Made by a program: the position numbers and the translations under genes. A stretch of DNA of 64,000 nucleotides from Cristatella mucedo (Eukaryota; Bryozoa; Phylactolaemata; Cristatellidae): NCBI GenBank assembly GCA_009760855.2, contig WPIO01000063.1, positions 1,921,001 to 1,985,000 of the forward strand. The letters run 5' to 3'. Shown here piece by piece: positions 1-10,905 of this stretch. The notes below the pieces were generated by a model, which did not search any database, was not told the DNA's origin, and saw nothing but the letters and a program-made list of their open reading frames with translations. Position 1 is the first letter of the stretch. Every line of letters starts with the position of its first letter.

Positions 1-888
1 TAGGATGTGCAGCACTGCTGCTGCCGGCGTTGCTGACTCGCCTGCTGCAGCCGCCAGGCTCAATAGCTCGGCGATGAGAGAAGATTGGAACGGGGAGTGC
101 TGCTAGAAGCAGTGATAGCTGAAAGCGGGCAGCCGATTGTGCAAAGCAAAACTGTGCGAGCAGCTGCAAAATTGAGGAGACTGTAGCTACTGAGAAAGAT
201 AAGTAAGGCGTGGTTACACTAGCCGTTTCCTCTCGAAGCTTCCTTCCGAATATCCTTTCCGTCTGTTGGTCGAGACGCTGGCTGCAGAGCTACAATACTT
301 GTCGTCAGCCGGTCTTCATCGCTCTGGCACAGTTGTGGCAGCCCATCTAACGAGCATTTATTCGGTTGCCTCTGCTGCTTAAAATGAGGGACTCGCTGAG
401 TAATAATGACGGCTTAACGTAAGGTATGGACTGTCGAAGAGCCCGCAGCACACTATAGCAGTGAAGATGCCAGCCCAACAGGAAGCCTGTGGTACTCCCA
501 AGTCAGTAGATCTGTGATAGCTGCATTCAGTCGGTGCAGACTGAGTGAGTAGCAGCATGGCTACCAAAGCTGGCGCTACGGTTTCGGGTCGTGGACTCAC
601 TCACCGGTCGAGGCTATCCAGATCAGCCAGGTTCAATGTCCACATGACACCCCATACATCGTCTCCTTCGCACTTGGCAATACTGGCCACGTGGCCATGC
701 CAAGTGTTGCTGTAGTTACCGAAGCACAGCTTGTAGTCCTGCAAGAAGAAATTTCAGGCCTCTAGACGTGCAGACACGCTGGCTGGCGGACAGCTACAAC
801 GGCACCGATCGGTTGGAGCGGCGAATGATGGCGACGTGGCATCAGCCGAAAACTGCTAGGCGCAGCTCGTTCGTCCTCCAGCACGATT
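1..888. other. no recognisable gene
   Basis: I see no gene, RNA or repeat family that I can support. Short open frames have no recognisable motifs. Confidence 0.5.
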
Positions 889-970
889 TAATAGTAATAA
901 TAATAATGCATTTCTATAACGCCTTCGGAAAATCCTTTTCCAAGTACTTTACATTTGCTTTTATTTCATT
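889..970 (-). mobile_element. LINE 3'-end fragment
   Basis: An (AAT)n run followed by a degenerate copy of the LINE 3' end, including ACTTTACATTTGC in reverse orientation. Only about 80 bases remain. Confidence 0.5.
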
Positions 971-2719
971 TGCTCTTTGCTTCTGAAGATCGCTGATCAT
1001 ATTACTCCTCACCCCTGATTAGGGGCCAGACATGTTTTAGGAGCTGAAGCTGCAGCCTATATACGTACTTAATGCAAATGAATAAATAGGCTTCTTTTGC
1101 TCTGGCATTGCACAATAATAAGCTATGCATGTGTATCGCTCACCGGTGCGCTTCTGAGTTGTCAACGGGTTTCAGCTCTGATGGCAGAGAGAAGCCCTCT
1201 CCGGCTGCTGCCGAAAGCAAGGGTATACCTTAGCGTGTGAGCGATGCATTCATCGCAAGCTGAGAAGGACTTGGTTTACTTTATCAGGGCTTGGCGTTCG
1301 TGGTTATTGAATGAACATGACGGGACGCGAGACATAAGCTTAGTACATATTAAAGCTATCATCCGCCAGCTAGACAGCTCGAGGTCGCGGCTCAGATCGC
1401 GGCTCAGGGCTACGCTGCCGCTTCCAACGCCCACCTTTAACAAGGCTACACACTGGTGACTGGCCGTCTTGTTTCGGAGCAAGATTCTTTTCGACAACAT
1501 GTTACTTCCGTAAGAGAAGTAAAAAAATACTTCTCCTTGCACAGCCTTGAGCATCTTGCACAGACCCCCCAGACCCGGCCGACGAGTAATGAGCTGAACT
1601 TGCGCAGCGTCGTCGCGCGAGCTGGGCGTGAGCCGGCGTCGGGCCACCACTTCCGGCACTCGGCGTCATCACTTCCGTTTTACCGCGTGCCGGCAACATG
1701 CAGACGAGTAAAGAACGCTAATAGAAGGTCGTTTACCTATAACCCCATGAGAACTAAATCTTTATCCAGGCAATTTAAAACTGACCGCAAAATAAGCAAT
1801 AACTGTGGCTTAATGGCATGCTGTTTATAATGCTTAGATAAGCATGCAAAAATGCACAAGTAAGCCATAGGGCGAACGGTTATTAGGACCCCGGGTTAGC
1901 TATGTGCTTGGAATCATGCACACGTAAGCTCCCAATGCGCGCACAAAAAAATTAGGAAAATTCGCTGAGGTGCAGGGAAAGCTGAGCAGAGCAGATGCGC
2001 CGTTAACTGAGACTTAAAAGACTACGCCAAGTCAATGCAGAGCGGAGCTTCAGGAGCCTACGTGACTTCCCGACTTTTTTTGCGCATTTGAACTGATGGC
2101 CTGATTACCACAACAGCATAGTACGACGAACGGCAAGACAACTGGAAACCGAAGAGTGGGTGGTGCGAGAGCACATGACCGGAGGAACAAGGAGGTCGGG
2201 TAGGTTGGCTTGCTGGTACAAGCTGGTGTAGCGACCCGCAGGACAGGGACAGGACCCGTAGGACGATCCAAGTCGATTCGGAGCTTTCGGTACTTCGTCG
2301 GAACTTGCTTATCTTTGCGTGTCGTAAAAGGAACCAAATTGGACTTGGTCCCTGTTCCGATTAACAATTACTTAATTATTTGCTGCTTTAAAAAATCTGC
2401 CACTGGGTGTCTGTGCGAACCGTTAAGAAAGACATATGCCGGGTGTTGTCCTGTACCCCCACAGACTGTCCAACCGAATGTCGGCAGACTAGAGTGGATT
2501 GGTGAAACGATCCCAGGGAACATCATAAGTCTTGGTCGCTATCGCTTGCGAAATGAGCAAATGGGGGTTGCTTCCGCTCGTGTTCTGTGCGCTAATGGTG
2601 CTCGACAAATGAGATACTTTCGGGCACATCAATTGACTTAGGGCTGAAGCTAATGAAGTTTAATGAAGGCTCGGCAGCCAAACGCGGTATTTTCCCAGGT
2701 CATTTCGGGCGATCGCTGA
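971..2719. other. no recognisable gene
   Basis: No conserved coding or repeat signal is visible. Overlapping frames around 1,244-1,830 and 2,050-2,640 lack motifs or splice structure. Confidence 0.45.
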
Positions 2720-2720
2720 G

Positions 2721-2870
2721 GTAGCTTGGTCCAGCGGTTAAGGTGCTCGCCCCGACCAAGGTCTGGCTGAGGTCGCGGGCTCGAGCCCCGAGGCATATGT
2801 GAAGCGCCTGAATAGAGATTAAGTTCTCTTGGGGCGCTATATAAGTGAATTAGATACATTATATATAAGT
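2721..2870 (+). mobile_element. SINE-1 (tRNA-derived, LINE-like tail)
   Basis: A full-length-looking copy. The head has an A-box-like TGGTCCAGCGGTTAAGG and a B-box-like GGGCTCGAGCC. The tail GCGCCTGAATAGAGATTAAG and TTCTCTTGGGGCGCTATATA nearly copies the LINE 3' end seen elsewhere in the window. Confidence 0.85.
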
Positions 2871-2874
2871 TCGC

Positions 2875-5330
2875 GTGAGCACAAGTACGTGAAATTTGGT
2901 GGATAGATCAAATCGAAGGCGTGCTACAATATCCGCTCAAAATTTGAGCTCAGCAAGGCCAATATCTGGTCGATTTTAGCCTGATTAGAGTCGATTGCTG
3001 TAATTCGTTGAACCTGGCCACAGCAGCCAAAGCACCTTATCCCGCTAAACATTCGACCGGATGGTGAGGTTGAGGGCTAAGAGCACGTTGGCCACACCTC
3101 GGCAGGCGGCCCACAAACTGTACTAACACGCCAATTTTCTACATTAGATAGCATATGTATTATTAGCCAAAATATTTACTATTTGCGTTTTCAGAATTAT
3201 AACGTCGATGAGCCGATTATGTCACAATCTGTGGCTGATTTTCGCTCGTCGATATTGAAGGCCTTTGAAATTGGTTTACGCCGTGCCCTTTGATGAGAAC
3301 TGCTGGGTCGTTTTTTAATGCACGCTACGGCTCGCACGTGGATTTGTGCGGTTTTGACGTGACCGACTTCCCATTTTTATTAGAGTAACGAGTCAGAGCT
3401 GGGGGCAATAACTGAACCTTAGGTACTCAAGAGTTCAGTTCAGTTGCGGGCTACGGTGAGCGCGGTGGTGCTGGAAGAGCAAGGAAATACATCCGGTTAG
3501 TACTTGCGATGTATCTCCGTTTGTAACTTCTCGAAGCCACAAAGACTAGGTGGGTGTAGCCGACGCGGACTAGCGAGGACTAGCGGATGCAGCCTTGGTG
3601 CACGCATGCACTCTGCTGACGGCAGCAATGAATAGCGCCTACGCCATATAATATAACGCCTACGCCATAGCGCCTATTCAGGTCCTTGTCCTTAACGTAA
3701 ACCATTCTATTTCACAGCCATTTGACGCAAGAGCGTACAGCACCAGCTACAGCATGCAACTCGCCGGCGCAAAGCCTAGAGTTAAGCTGATTAACTAATT
3801 TTTACGTTCGGCATTTCCGGCTCCCGTAGGCAGCAATTAAGGAACAGCCAATAAGCTCAAGGGTTGTCTTTTTCTGGCTGATAGGCCGTTGCAAAGTCTC
3901 GCAACCACTCCCCCCCCCCATTACATTGAGCCTGCCGTTGACCACGGCGATAAGAGAACCTTAACGCAACCGGCTGCGATGGGTTTTAACGGTAGGCTTC
4001 GCCTCCCGCAAGGCTCCGCAATAAAACTACTACCGTGTATATTCAGACGACTTCATCGCAGCTGTCATTGCAGCTGTATCGCCTACATCGTCAACGCCGG
4101 CAGCTGTCGCAGCAGCAAGCTGCAGTTGCGTCTCGCGAACCCCGAGGCTTTTCAGCCGTTCGTGTCACGGGACACGTTCGCGCGGCTGGAGACATGCCAG
4201 CGCGGCTTTTTTTTAAAGCCGGGTTTACACCGTGGCTGTGCCTCCAGCCTACCTACTTCTGTCCTACTTTGGCCTTCCTTACTGTAGGAAGTTTACACGG
4301 CCAGTCTTACTCCAAGTCTGGCTACCTGCTTGCTTCGCCCCCCCCCCCCGAGCGCGCTCCAGGAACGTTGCATTTGTTTGGGAGGTAGGAAATGCTGTAA
4401 AGGCTCGGCGCAAAGCGGCAGCGCGATGTGGAACGAAGCCCCAACCCACAGGCGAGATGTTGGCGTGACGACGACGACTGCATTATATGCAGGCGGCGGC
4501 GCGAGCGGCCAGCGCACGTACGGATGTAGTAGCCGTCGTGGAAGCAGCTCCGGAACCCGCGGAGAGAAAAGAGAAGGAGAAAAAGGAGGATGGAGAGTGG
4601 AATATGAAAGGAAGGAGGATGGAGAGTGAATAGCATCCGCACAGGCTGACTGACAAGCAGAAAGTTGGTCGCTGCACGACTGTAAGATCACTACACGACG
4701 GGTTATAAGACTGCAGCTAACCCGTTGCGATTAAATTGAGCTTAAATCAGCCGATACCGCCCAACTGCAGTGCCTAACGAGTCGGTACGCAGTGTAGTTT
4801 GTGTTTCTATGTATGCATGATTCGGTCATAGACACTGGGCTCGCCGGCACACTGCCAGTGCAGGCAGACCGGTAAGTGCCTTAAACCACCCCCGGTTCAA
4901 ACAGCTGGTGGCTGTGGCCTAGGGACAGGCCGGTGGTCAGCTGTGGTCTGACGGCTGTGGTTTATCCACAGGCCTGCTTAGTCCTCCCGCCAATTCACGA
5001 GATGAGTTTTGTTTGGGAGGGAGTGGGGAGGAGGGAACGCCAACCTAGGAGAGGAGAGTCGAGTGGGAGTAGGGGCCGAAGGGTGCCGTGCGCCCTTCGG
5101 CTCCGTGCGTTGTTTTAAATTGTTGGTGGCGGTCATCGGCTGTGCGAATCAAAACAACACGCAGCACTCCGATTGGCCGCGCGGAGTGGTCGGTGTGAGT
5201 CCGGCTGGGGCTGGGGGGGGGGTGGACATCGTTGTGGGCGTGAGTTAGCCTTCCACCTTCCTGTTTTTATCGCCCGCCACCTCGCTCTCTGATTCTTATG
5301 CGACTAGCTCGTAGGTTCTCATAAGCAGGG
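2875..5330. other. no recognisable gene; weak satellite and repeat family 3 traces
   Basis: Around 2,930-3,260 there are weak GTCGATT/GATTGCTG boxes like the 5.3-9.3 kb satellite. A family 3 fragment lies at 3,505-3,560. The 3,890-5,250 part is GC-richer with homopolymer C and G runs, but I see no supported gene. Confidence 0.4.
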
Positions 5331-5339
5331 ACTCTCTTG

Positions 5340-6350
5340 GAACGTTACGACGATTTCGCCGGTCGAGTTGTCTCCCATGCTTTTCACAGCAATGAAGAAG
5401 TCGTGTGCCTTGACAGGTGCCCATGACTGGTCGGTTGCTAAGTCTTGCCCGAGTCTTGGCCAAGAAGTAGAACTCGCAATCCGCACGACTCCACTGAAAA
5501 TCCTCCTCAAATCGCCAACGTGAAGCTCCAATTTACATTGCATATAAGACTGGACACAATTCAAAGTGCACACATTAAATGTCACTCTATTGTGCGAAAG
5601 CGTTCTCATGCAATGCACTGCAATCGAATGCAACGGCCCGGCCCCGTCGGCGCCGCAATCAAACGCAATCCGCCGTGAAGCGAGCAGAGCGCGTACACTA
5701 GAGGCTCTAATCGCGATTGCACGCTGCTCTACTCTTCGGTTATTGTGTACCCGCACAATTTCACTACAATTGCCTTCATCATTCTGTAGCAATGTACTGA
5801 AATTAACTGCAATGGCTCGGGCCAATACCGAAATCTACAGCGATGCTATGCAAAATTCCCGAAATTGGTTTCTCAATGCTTCAATTTTGAATGCATATAA
5901 CAAAGCACACTTTTTAAAGCGCAACCACGTCATCTTAACCGATTGCGCTGGTACAATCTCGGGCAATGAATGGCAATCTACGGCAACGGCTCGGCTAGAA
6001 GCAGCAATTCACTAAAATCCGAGGCAAATCGGCTTCGCGAAGCTCCAATTGTCATTGCATTTATAATTTCACCGCATTCAAAGTGAAACCGTAGAATTTT
6101 CAAGCTATTTTGCACGCTAATTGTCAGCAATGTCCAGCAATCGACAGCAATCGCAGGGGGCCAATACCACAATCCTTAGGCAAATTGACGAGAAATCGAT
6201 TGTACGGAGCTCCGATTGTCATTCCACGTAACATCTCAGTGTGCACGCACATACTTTCAACCCATGCCGAAGTTTAAATCTCGGGCGATGCCTAGCTTGA
6301 TCATATCTCTGGTCAATTTGAAACGGATAGAAAGGGTAGAAGACGGACCA
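5340..6350 (-). repeat. degenerate satellite array, about 170-bp period, reverse orientation
   Basis: A box of the form GGCCATTGC-GTCGATTGCC recurs in reverse complement at about 5,629, 5,812, 5,982 and 6,150, spaced about 168-183 bases. Sequence between boxes also repeats, for example AGCTCCAATT followed by CATTGCATTTATAA. The same array in forward orientation lies at 6,990-7,590 and 8,046-9,280. The monomers are old and diverged. A LINE end truncates the array near 6,360. Confidence 0.75.
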
Positions 6351-6359
6351 TTTCCATCG

Positions 6360-6626
6360 ATTAGGACAGCATTTAGCGGGTCCCTGTGATTCGTCCTTGA
6401 CGTGCTTATGCGTGCTGACACTGTGCATGCTGCCACTAACCGCATTCGCATGCTGACCCTGTGCATGTCACCCCTAACCATACTATTCATTTTGTTTGTT
6501 TTTCAAGCATGATTTTACTTACCATTCAATTGCATTTCACTTTGCAGCAAATGTAAAGCGCCTAGAGAGCGATTAAGTTCTCTGAGGGCGCTTTATCAAG
6601 TACATTATTATTATTATTATTATTGC
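6360..6626 (+). mobile_element. LINE 3' end with (ATT)n tail
   Basis: Begins AGGACAGCATTTAG near 6,363 and ends in GCGCCTAGAGAGCGATTAAG, TTCTCTGAGGGCGCTTTATC and an (ATT)n run. It is inserted in satellite sequence. Confidence 0.9.
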
Positions 6627-6985
6627 TGTGCATCTCCCATGATGGTGTGGGCGTGTCATCGCCGTCACGTGGTTCCGCCCCCAGCCGACGTTCCGTCTCC
6701 TCGATGGGAACGCTCCTTGCCGGCGCGCGACGCGTTCCTTGCCGCGAAATTTACTTTCTGCCTGTGGGTCGACCTGTACGTAAGCTATCCGCTCGCGTCT
6801 CTCTCTTAAAACCACGTACTCCGGAGCAGCACGTACGACGACTGCTATATAGTATAATACAGCCGTCATCGACAACGCCACGACTCGCTTGTGGGGGCTT
6901 CGCTCTTCGTCGCTCGGCCGCCATCGCGCGCCCACGAGCCCCTACAATGAATGGTACGTTCGTTCGTGATTGCTAAAAGGATGTT
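6627..6985. other. GC-rich segment with TATA-like box, nature unknown
   Basis: A CpG-rich stretch with a TATATAGTATAA sequence near 6,845, standing between the LINE tail and renewed satellite. It could be part of an LTR or a promoter-like relic. No coding support. Confidence 0.3.
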
Positions 6986-6989
6986 GTTG

Positions 6990-7589
6990 CACTTTTAATG
7001 CAGTGTGCTGCAACATGAAAAAAAATTTGGAGCTTCTCTTAGCAATTGTCGGTCTATTTGTAACGGACCGTTATTTATGGACTGGTTTATTTCTCCGGGT
7101 CATTGCCGTCGATTGCCGTGCATGCTGACACTTAACGACCAAAACAGCTTGAAATGCCACGGTTTCACTTTGGACGCAACGAAATGTTATTTGCAATAAC
7201 AATTCGAGCTTCACACTGCCAATTTCTTGTCGATTGGCCGCGGCTTGTAGTTATGGTCAGGGCCATTGCTGCCGATTGCCATTCCTTATTCGCTATTGGT
7301 TAAAAAGAGGTTATTGTACTTTAAACATAGTTCGCCGTTAAACGCACGAAAAAATTGATCTTGGCCCAGCGACTTTCCGGTGATTTGCTGTGGATCATAA
7401 TGAATTGCCGTATTTTCGCCAGGCCATTGCCATCGATTGCTACGTATTTCCCGAGATTGAACGCTCAGAGTGGGTTGAAAACATGTGCACGCACACCGAG
7501 ATGTCACATGAAATGAGAATTCGAGCTTCGTGCAGCCAATTTCTCGTCGATTTGCCTAAGGATGATAGTATTGGCTCCTGCCATTGCTG
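6990..7589 (+). repeat. satellite array, forward orientation
   Basis: Boxes at about 7,098, 7,260 and 7,422 (GGCCATTGCCATCGATTGC at 7,422) are spaced 162 bases, with a fourth start at 7,579 cut by a LINE. Between boxes lie shared blocks such as TTTCACTTTGGA and AATTCGAGCTTC. Confidence 0.8.
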
Positions 7590-8045
7590 TAATAATAATA
7601 ATAATAATGCACTTGGTACAGCGCCCCCAGAGAAGTTAATCTCTTTCTAGGCACTTTAAATTTGCTGCAAAGTGAAATGCAATTGAATGGTAAGTAAAAT
7701 GATGCTTGAAAAATAAACAAAATGAATAGTATTGTTAGGGGTGACATGCACAGAGTCAGCATGCAAATGTGGTTAGTGGTAGCATGCACAGTGTCAGCAC
7801 GCATAAGCACATCAAGGACAAATCACAGGGACCCACTAAATGCTGTCCTAAATAGGTGTGTTTTTAAGTTTCTTTTTAAATGTGTTCAAGTAAGGGGATG
7901 TCGTGACGCAATTCGGGAGGGAGTTCCAGGCTTTGGGAGCATACAAACTAAACGCACGGTCTCCAAAAGATTTAAGGTTTGTACGAGGTATTTGTAGACT
8001 GTTGGATTCCGAAAAGCGATGCTTGGCCTGATGGGGTAGCATATC
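7590..8045 (-). mobile_element. LINE 3' end with ORF2 C-terminus
   Basis: Starts with (AAT)n on the plus strand and extends into the reverse-strand ORF2 C-terminus: SESNSLQIPRTNLKSFGDRA, then APKAWNSLP. It sits inside a satellite monomer, whose GCCATTGCTG is resumed by GTCGATTGCCG after the insert. Confidence 0.9.
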
Positions 8046-9285
8046 TGAGAGGTCGATTGCCGTGCGTTTTTTGATCGCTGACGTGCAAAATAGCTTGAAA
8101 ATTCTACAATTTCACTTTGAAAATAATGCAATTTTAAAAGCAGCGACAATTGGAGCTTCGCGAAGCCGATTTGTGGTCGATTTGCCTCGGATTTTAGTGA
8201 ATTTCTGCTCCGAGCCGTTGCCGTAGATTGCCATTCATTGCCCGATATTGTACGAGCGTAATTGATTAAAATAAATGATTGCACTTTAAAAAGTTTGCTT
8301 TATAATATGCATTCAAAATTGGAGCATTTAGAAACCAATTTCTGGGCCTTTTGCATCGAATCGTTGTAGATTGCGGTATGGCCCGGGCCATTGCAATCGA
8401 TTGCAGTGCATTGCTACAGAATGGTGAAGGCAACTGTAGTGAAATTGTGTGAGTACACAATAACCGAAGAGTAGAGCAACGTGCAATCATAATTAGAGCC
8501 TCTAGTGTACGCGTTCTGGTCGCTTTGCGGCGGATTTCGGCGTTTTGAGGTTGATTGCGATAGGGGACCGGACCGTTGCAGTCAATTGCAGAGCATTGCA
8601 TGAGAACGCGTAAGCACAATAGAGTAAAATTTTGTGGATGCTCTTTGAATTTAGTCTAGTCTTATATACAATGTAAATTAGAGCTTCGCGTTGGCGCTTT
8701 GAGGATGATTGGCAGTGAAATAAAGTGGATTGCGATATTTTCCCAGGTCATTTCGGGCAATTGCCGCGCATTGCCAGAGTTCGCAGATGCACAATTTTTT
8801 TTATTTTAAGTGGGTGCGAGCACAACTCAGTGCGCTTTGATGCGCCATAACTTTTTTTTGCTCGGCACAATCTATTTCTAGTCGTTTTGCAGTGGATGTG
8901 GCGGATTGGTCAACTGCAGGGCATCACATTAGAACGGGCGTGCCAATGCAAGTACAATTTCATGAGTACAATTGTCGCATAGTCTACAGTGGTATACATC
9001 AAAAAGGAGCTTTCCGAACAGGATTTCTGTCATCGCGCAGTGGCATGTGGTGGATTGCGGTACTGGCTCGGGTCGCTGCAATTTTATTTCATTGAACTTC
9101 GTGAGAACACGTGAGTGGAAACTTGCGAAATTTTCTGGGTACTTTTTAAATGTAGCGTAGCTTGATATGCCACACTTCTTTTTGGAGATTTTCGCAGCTG
9201 ATTTGTGTTGGATTTGAAGCGGACTAAAGTGGATATCAGTGGATTGCTGAACAGGCCGCCGTCGTTGCAGCTCATTTGCAGAGGC
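8046..9285 (+). repeat. satellite array, forward orientation
   Basis: Boxes at about 8,053, 8,217, 8,385, 8,571, 8,747, 9,071 and 9,260 give spacings of about 164-189 bases, with one double step of 324. The part from 8,050 to 8,690 is the inverted counterpart of 5,340-6,000. Confidence 0.8.
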
Positions 9286-9696
9286 GTAGTGACGGGGGGG
9301 GCGGGGATGGGGAGAACAGATGTCCCCGGGCGCCAAGGCCAAGGGTTCGCCAAAAGCAAAGTGGATTTTGCACATTTTAAAAAACTCTGTGTGAGAATAC
9401 CAATATTGATTTCAAGCAAGTCCTTGTTTCAATGGACTTGACTATTGCTTGCTGAACTACTTAAGCTTATTTACAGACTTAGACCAAGCTGTAGCCTGAC
9501 GCTCAGGCGGCGGCACACACGACACGCGACGACACTGAACGGGGCCGACGGGGCTTCAACCGGCGTGTATTCGGCCGGCTCTCGCAGAGCAGCAAGCAGG
9601 CGGCCGTTCGCCCCGCGTTAACCCCACCATCCGCGTTCCAACTGCCCATCCGGCCAGCTCACCCAATCCTGCCTGCCTATGGCGGGCTGCGTCGCG
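9286..9696. other. GC-rich segment, no recognisable gene
   Basis: Contains a G-run at 9,295, an imperfect inverted repeat around CAAGTCC/GGACTTG at 9,418-9,440, then CpG-rich sequence up to a LINE tail. No coding support. Confidence 0.4.
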
Positions 9697-9872
9697 TCAA
9701 TAATAATAATAATAATAATGTACTTGATAAAGCGCCCTCAGAGAACGTAATCTCTTTCTAGGCGCTTTACATTTGCTGCAAAGGGAAATGCAATTGAATG
9801 GTAAGTAAAATCATGCTTGAAAAACAAGCAAAATGAATAACATGGTTAGGGCTGACGTGCACAGGGTCGGCA
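9697..9872 (-). mobile_element. LINE 3'-end fragment
   Basis: An (AAT)n run followed by the reverse complement of the LINE tail and the AAAATCATGCTTGAAAAAC block. It stops after GGTCGGCATG. Confidence 0.9.
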
Positions 9873-10261
9873 TGTCAAGGGCGAGCCCGGCCAGCTACGC
9901 CGCGTTAAGGGCGAGCCAGCTTGCCTCGGCGTAGCGCCGGTAAGAGCAGCGTTTTGCATAATTATGTGCGATAGTGACTGTATGACTTTTGACCCGGCTA
10001 CAATATAAGGCCTGTGCCTTACCGCAGTCGCTCTTCCGGGATTAACGGTCTCCCAGTCGGTGAGCGTGTAGCGCTGAGCGCGAGCTGCTTCGGGCTTTGA
10101 CCAGTATTGTGTTTTATTGCTAGCGCTGAGCGAAGAATATCAAGCGCTGCGTTTGTATCGTTGGCGTATTGCTAGCTTCAGGTCTGTGCACATATTACGC
10201 GTTGTGCCGATACCCGAACTAGTGAGGGTTTCGCGGTTGAGGGAACTGGACCAGCCTACCT
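9873..10261. other. possible LTR or promoter fragment, unidentified
   Basis: Has a TATA-like CAATATAAGG near 10,000 followed by CTTACCGCAGTCGCTCTTCC, and a repeated TAGCGCTGAGCG (about 10,067 and 10,120). This layout resembles an LTR promoter, but no second copy or coding part is visible. Confidence 0.3.
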
Positions 10262-10790
10262 TAAAGATCTACTCCCCCCACCCCACCCGGCTAAGCATTC
10301 TACCATCCGCTTTTCGGAATGTAGCAGTTTACATGTACCTCGTACGGACCTGAAATCTTTTAGAGACCGCGCCTGTACATAACATTTAGTGGGTCCATGT
10401 GATTAAGAAATATAATTCATTTATCTAGCGCCCCGAGAGAACTTAATCTCTATTCAGGCGCTTCACACACACGCCTCGGGGCTCGAGCCCTCGACCTCAG
10501 CCAGACCGTGGTCGGGGACGAGCACCTTAACCGCTGGACCAAACCAGCTCTCAAACCGATCCGTCCTTTGAGTGCTTATGGGTGCTGACCTGTGTATCGT
10601 CAGGTCATGCTGCCACTAATTATATTTTCACTCTGCCCACGTGCATCACCTCTTACCGTTCTATACTTGCTGTACATTGAGCATGCTGCCACTAACAATT
10701 CGATCGTGCTCTTCCTTTGCAGCAAATGTAAAGTGCCTAGAAAGAGATTGAGTTCTCTGAGAGCACTATAGAGACTGTATTATTGTTATC
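10262..10790 (+). mobile_element. LINE 3' end split by a SINE-1
   Basis: Coding-end sequence (CATCCGCTTTTCGGAATG) runs to about 10,405, is broken by SINE-1, then resumes with CGTCCTTTGAGTGCTTATG and continues to the tail and an ATT-rich end at about 10,790. Confidence 0.85.
10405..10557 (-). mobile_element. SINE-1 inserted in a LINE
   Basis: Reverse-strand copy: tail (ATATAATTCATTTATCTAGC) first, then B box and A box (AACCGCTGGACCAAACCAGC). It interrupts the LINE between GTGGGTCCATGTGAT and CGTCC. Confidence 0.9.
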
Positions 10791-10799
10791 ATTCTTATG

Positions 10800-10905
10800 G
10801 CTGCTGTATGGCTCTTGTACATTTTGGGTCACCCTAATCTATTTTCAGAAGACATGGGTGTGCCTTTTTTGGGTCACCCCAATCTATGTTCAGATGACAT
10901 GGGAG
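10800..10905 (+). repeat. tandem duplication of about 52 bp at the start of the hAT remnant
   Basis: Two adjacent copies of a unit containing TTTTGGGTCACCC, AATCTAT, TTCAGA and GACATGGG lie at about 10,827-10,905. They differ by only a few bases. Confidence 0.75.

Noticed and set aside
2721-2800. Possible tRNA gene
   Set aside because: A- and B-box-like sequences are present, but the cloverleaf is poor and the sequence continues into a repeated SINE body found many times.
7000-9285. CRISPR-like array
   Set aside because: Periodicity is about 170 bp with diverged, non-spacer-like sequence in an animal genome; it is satellite DNA.
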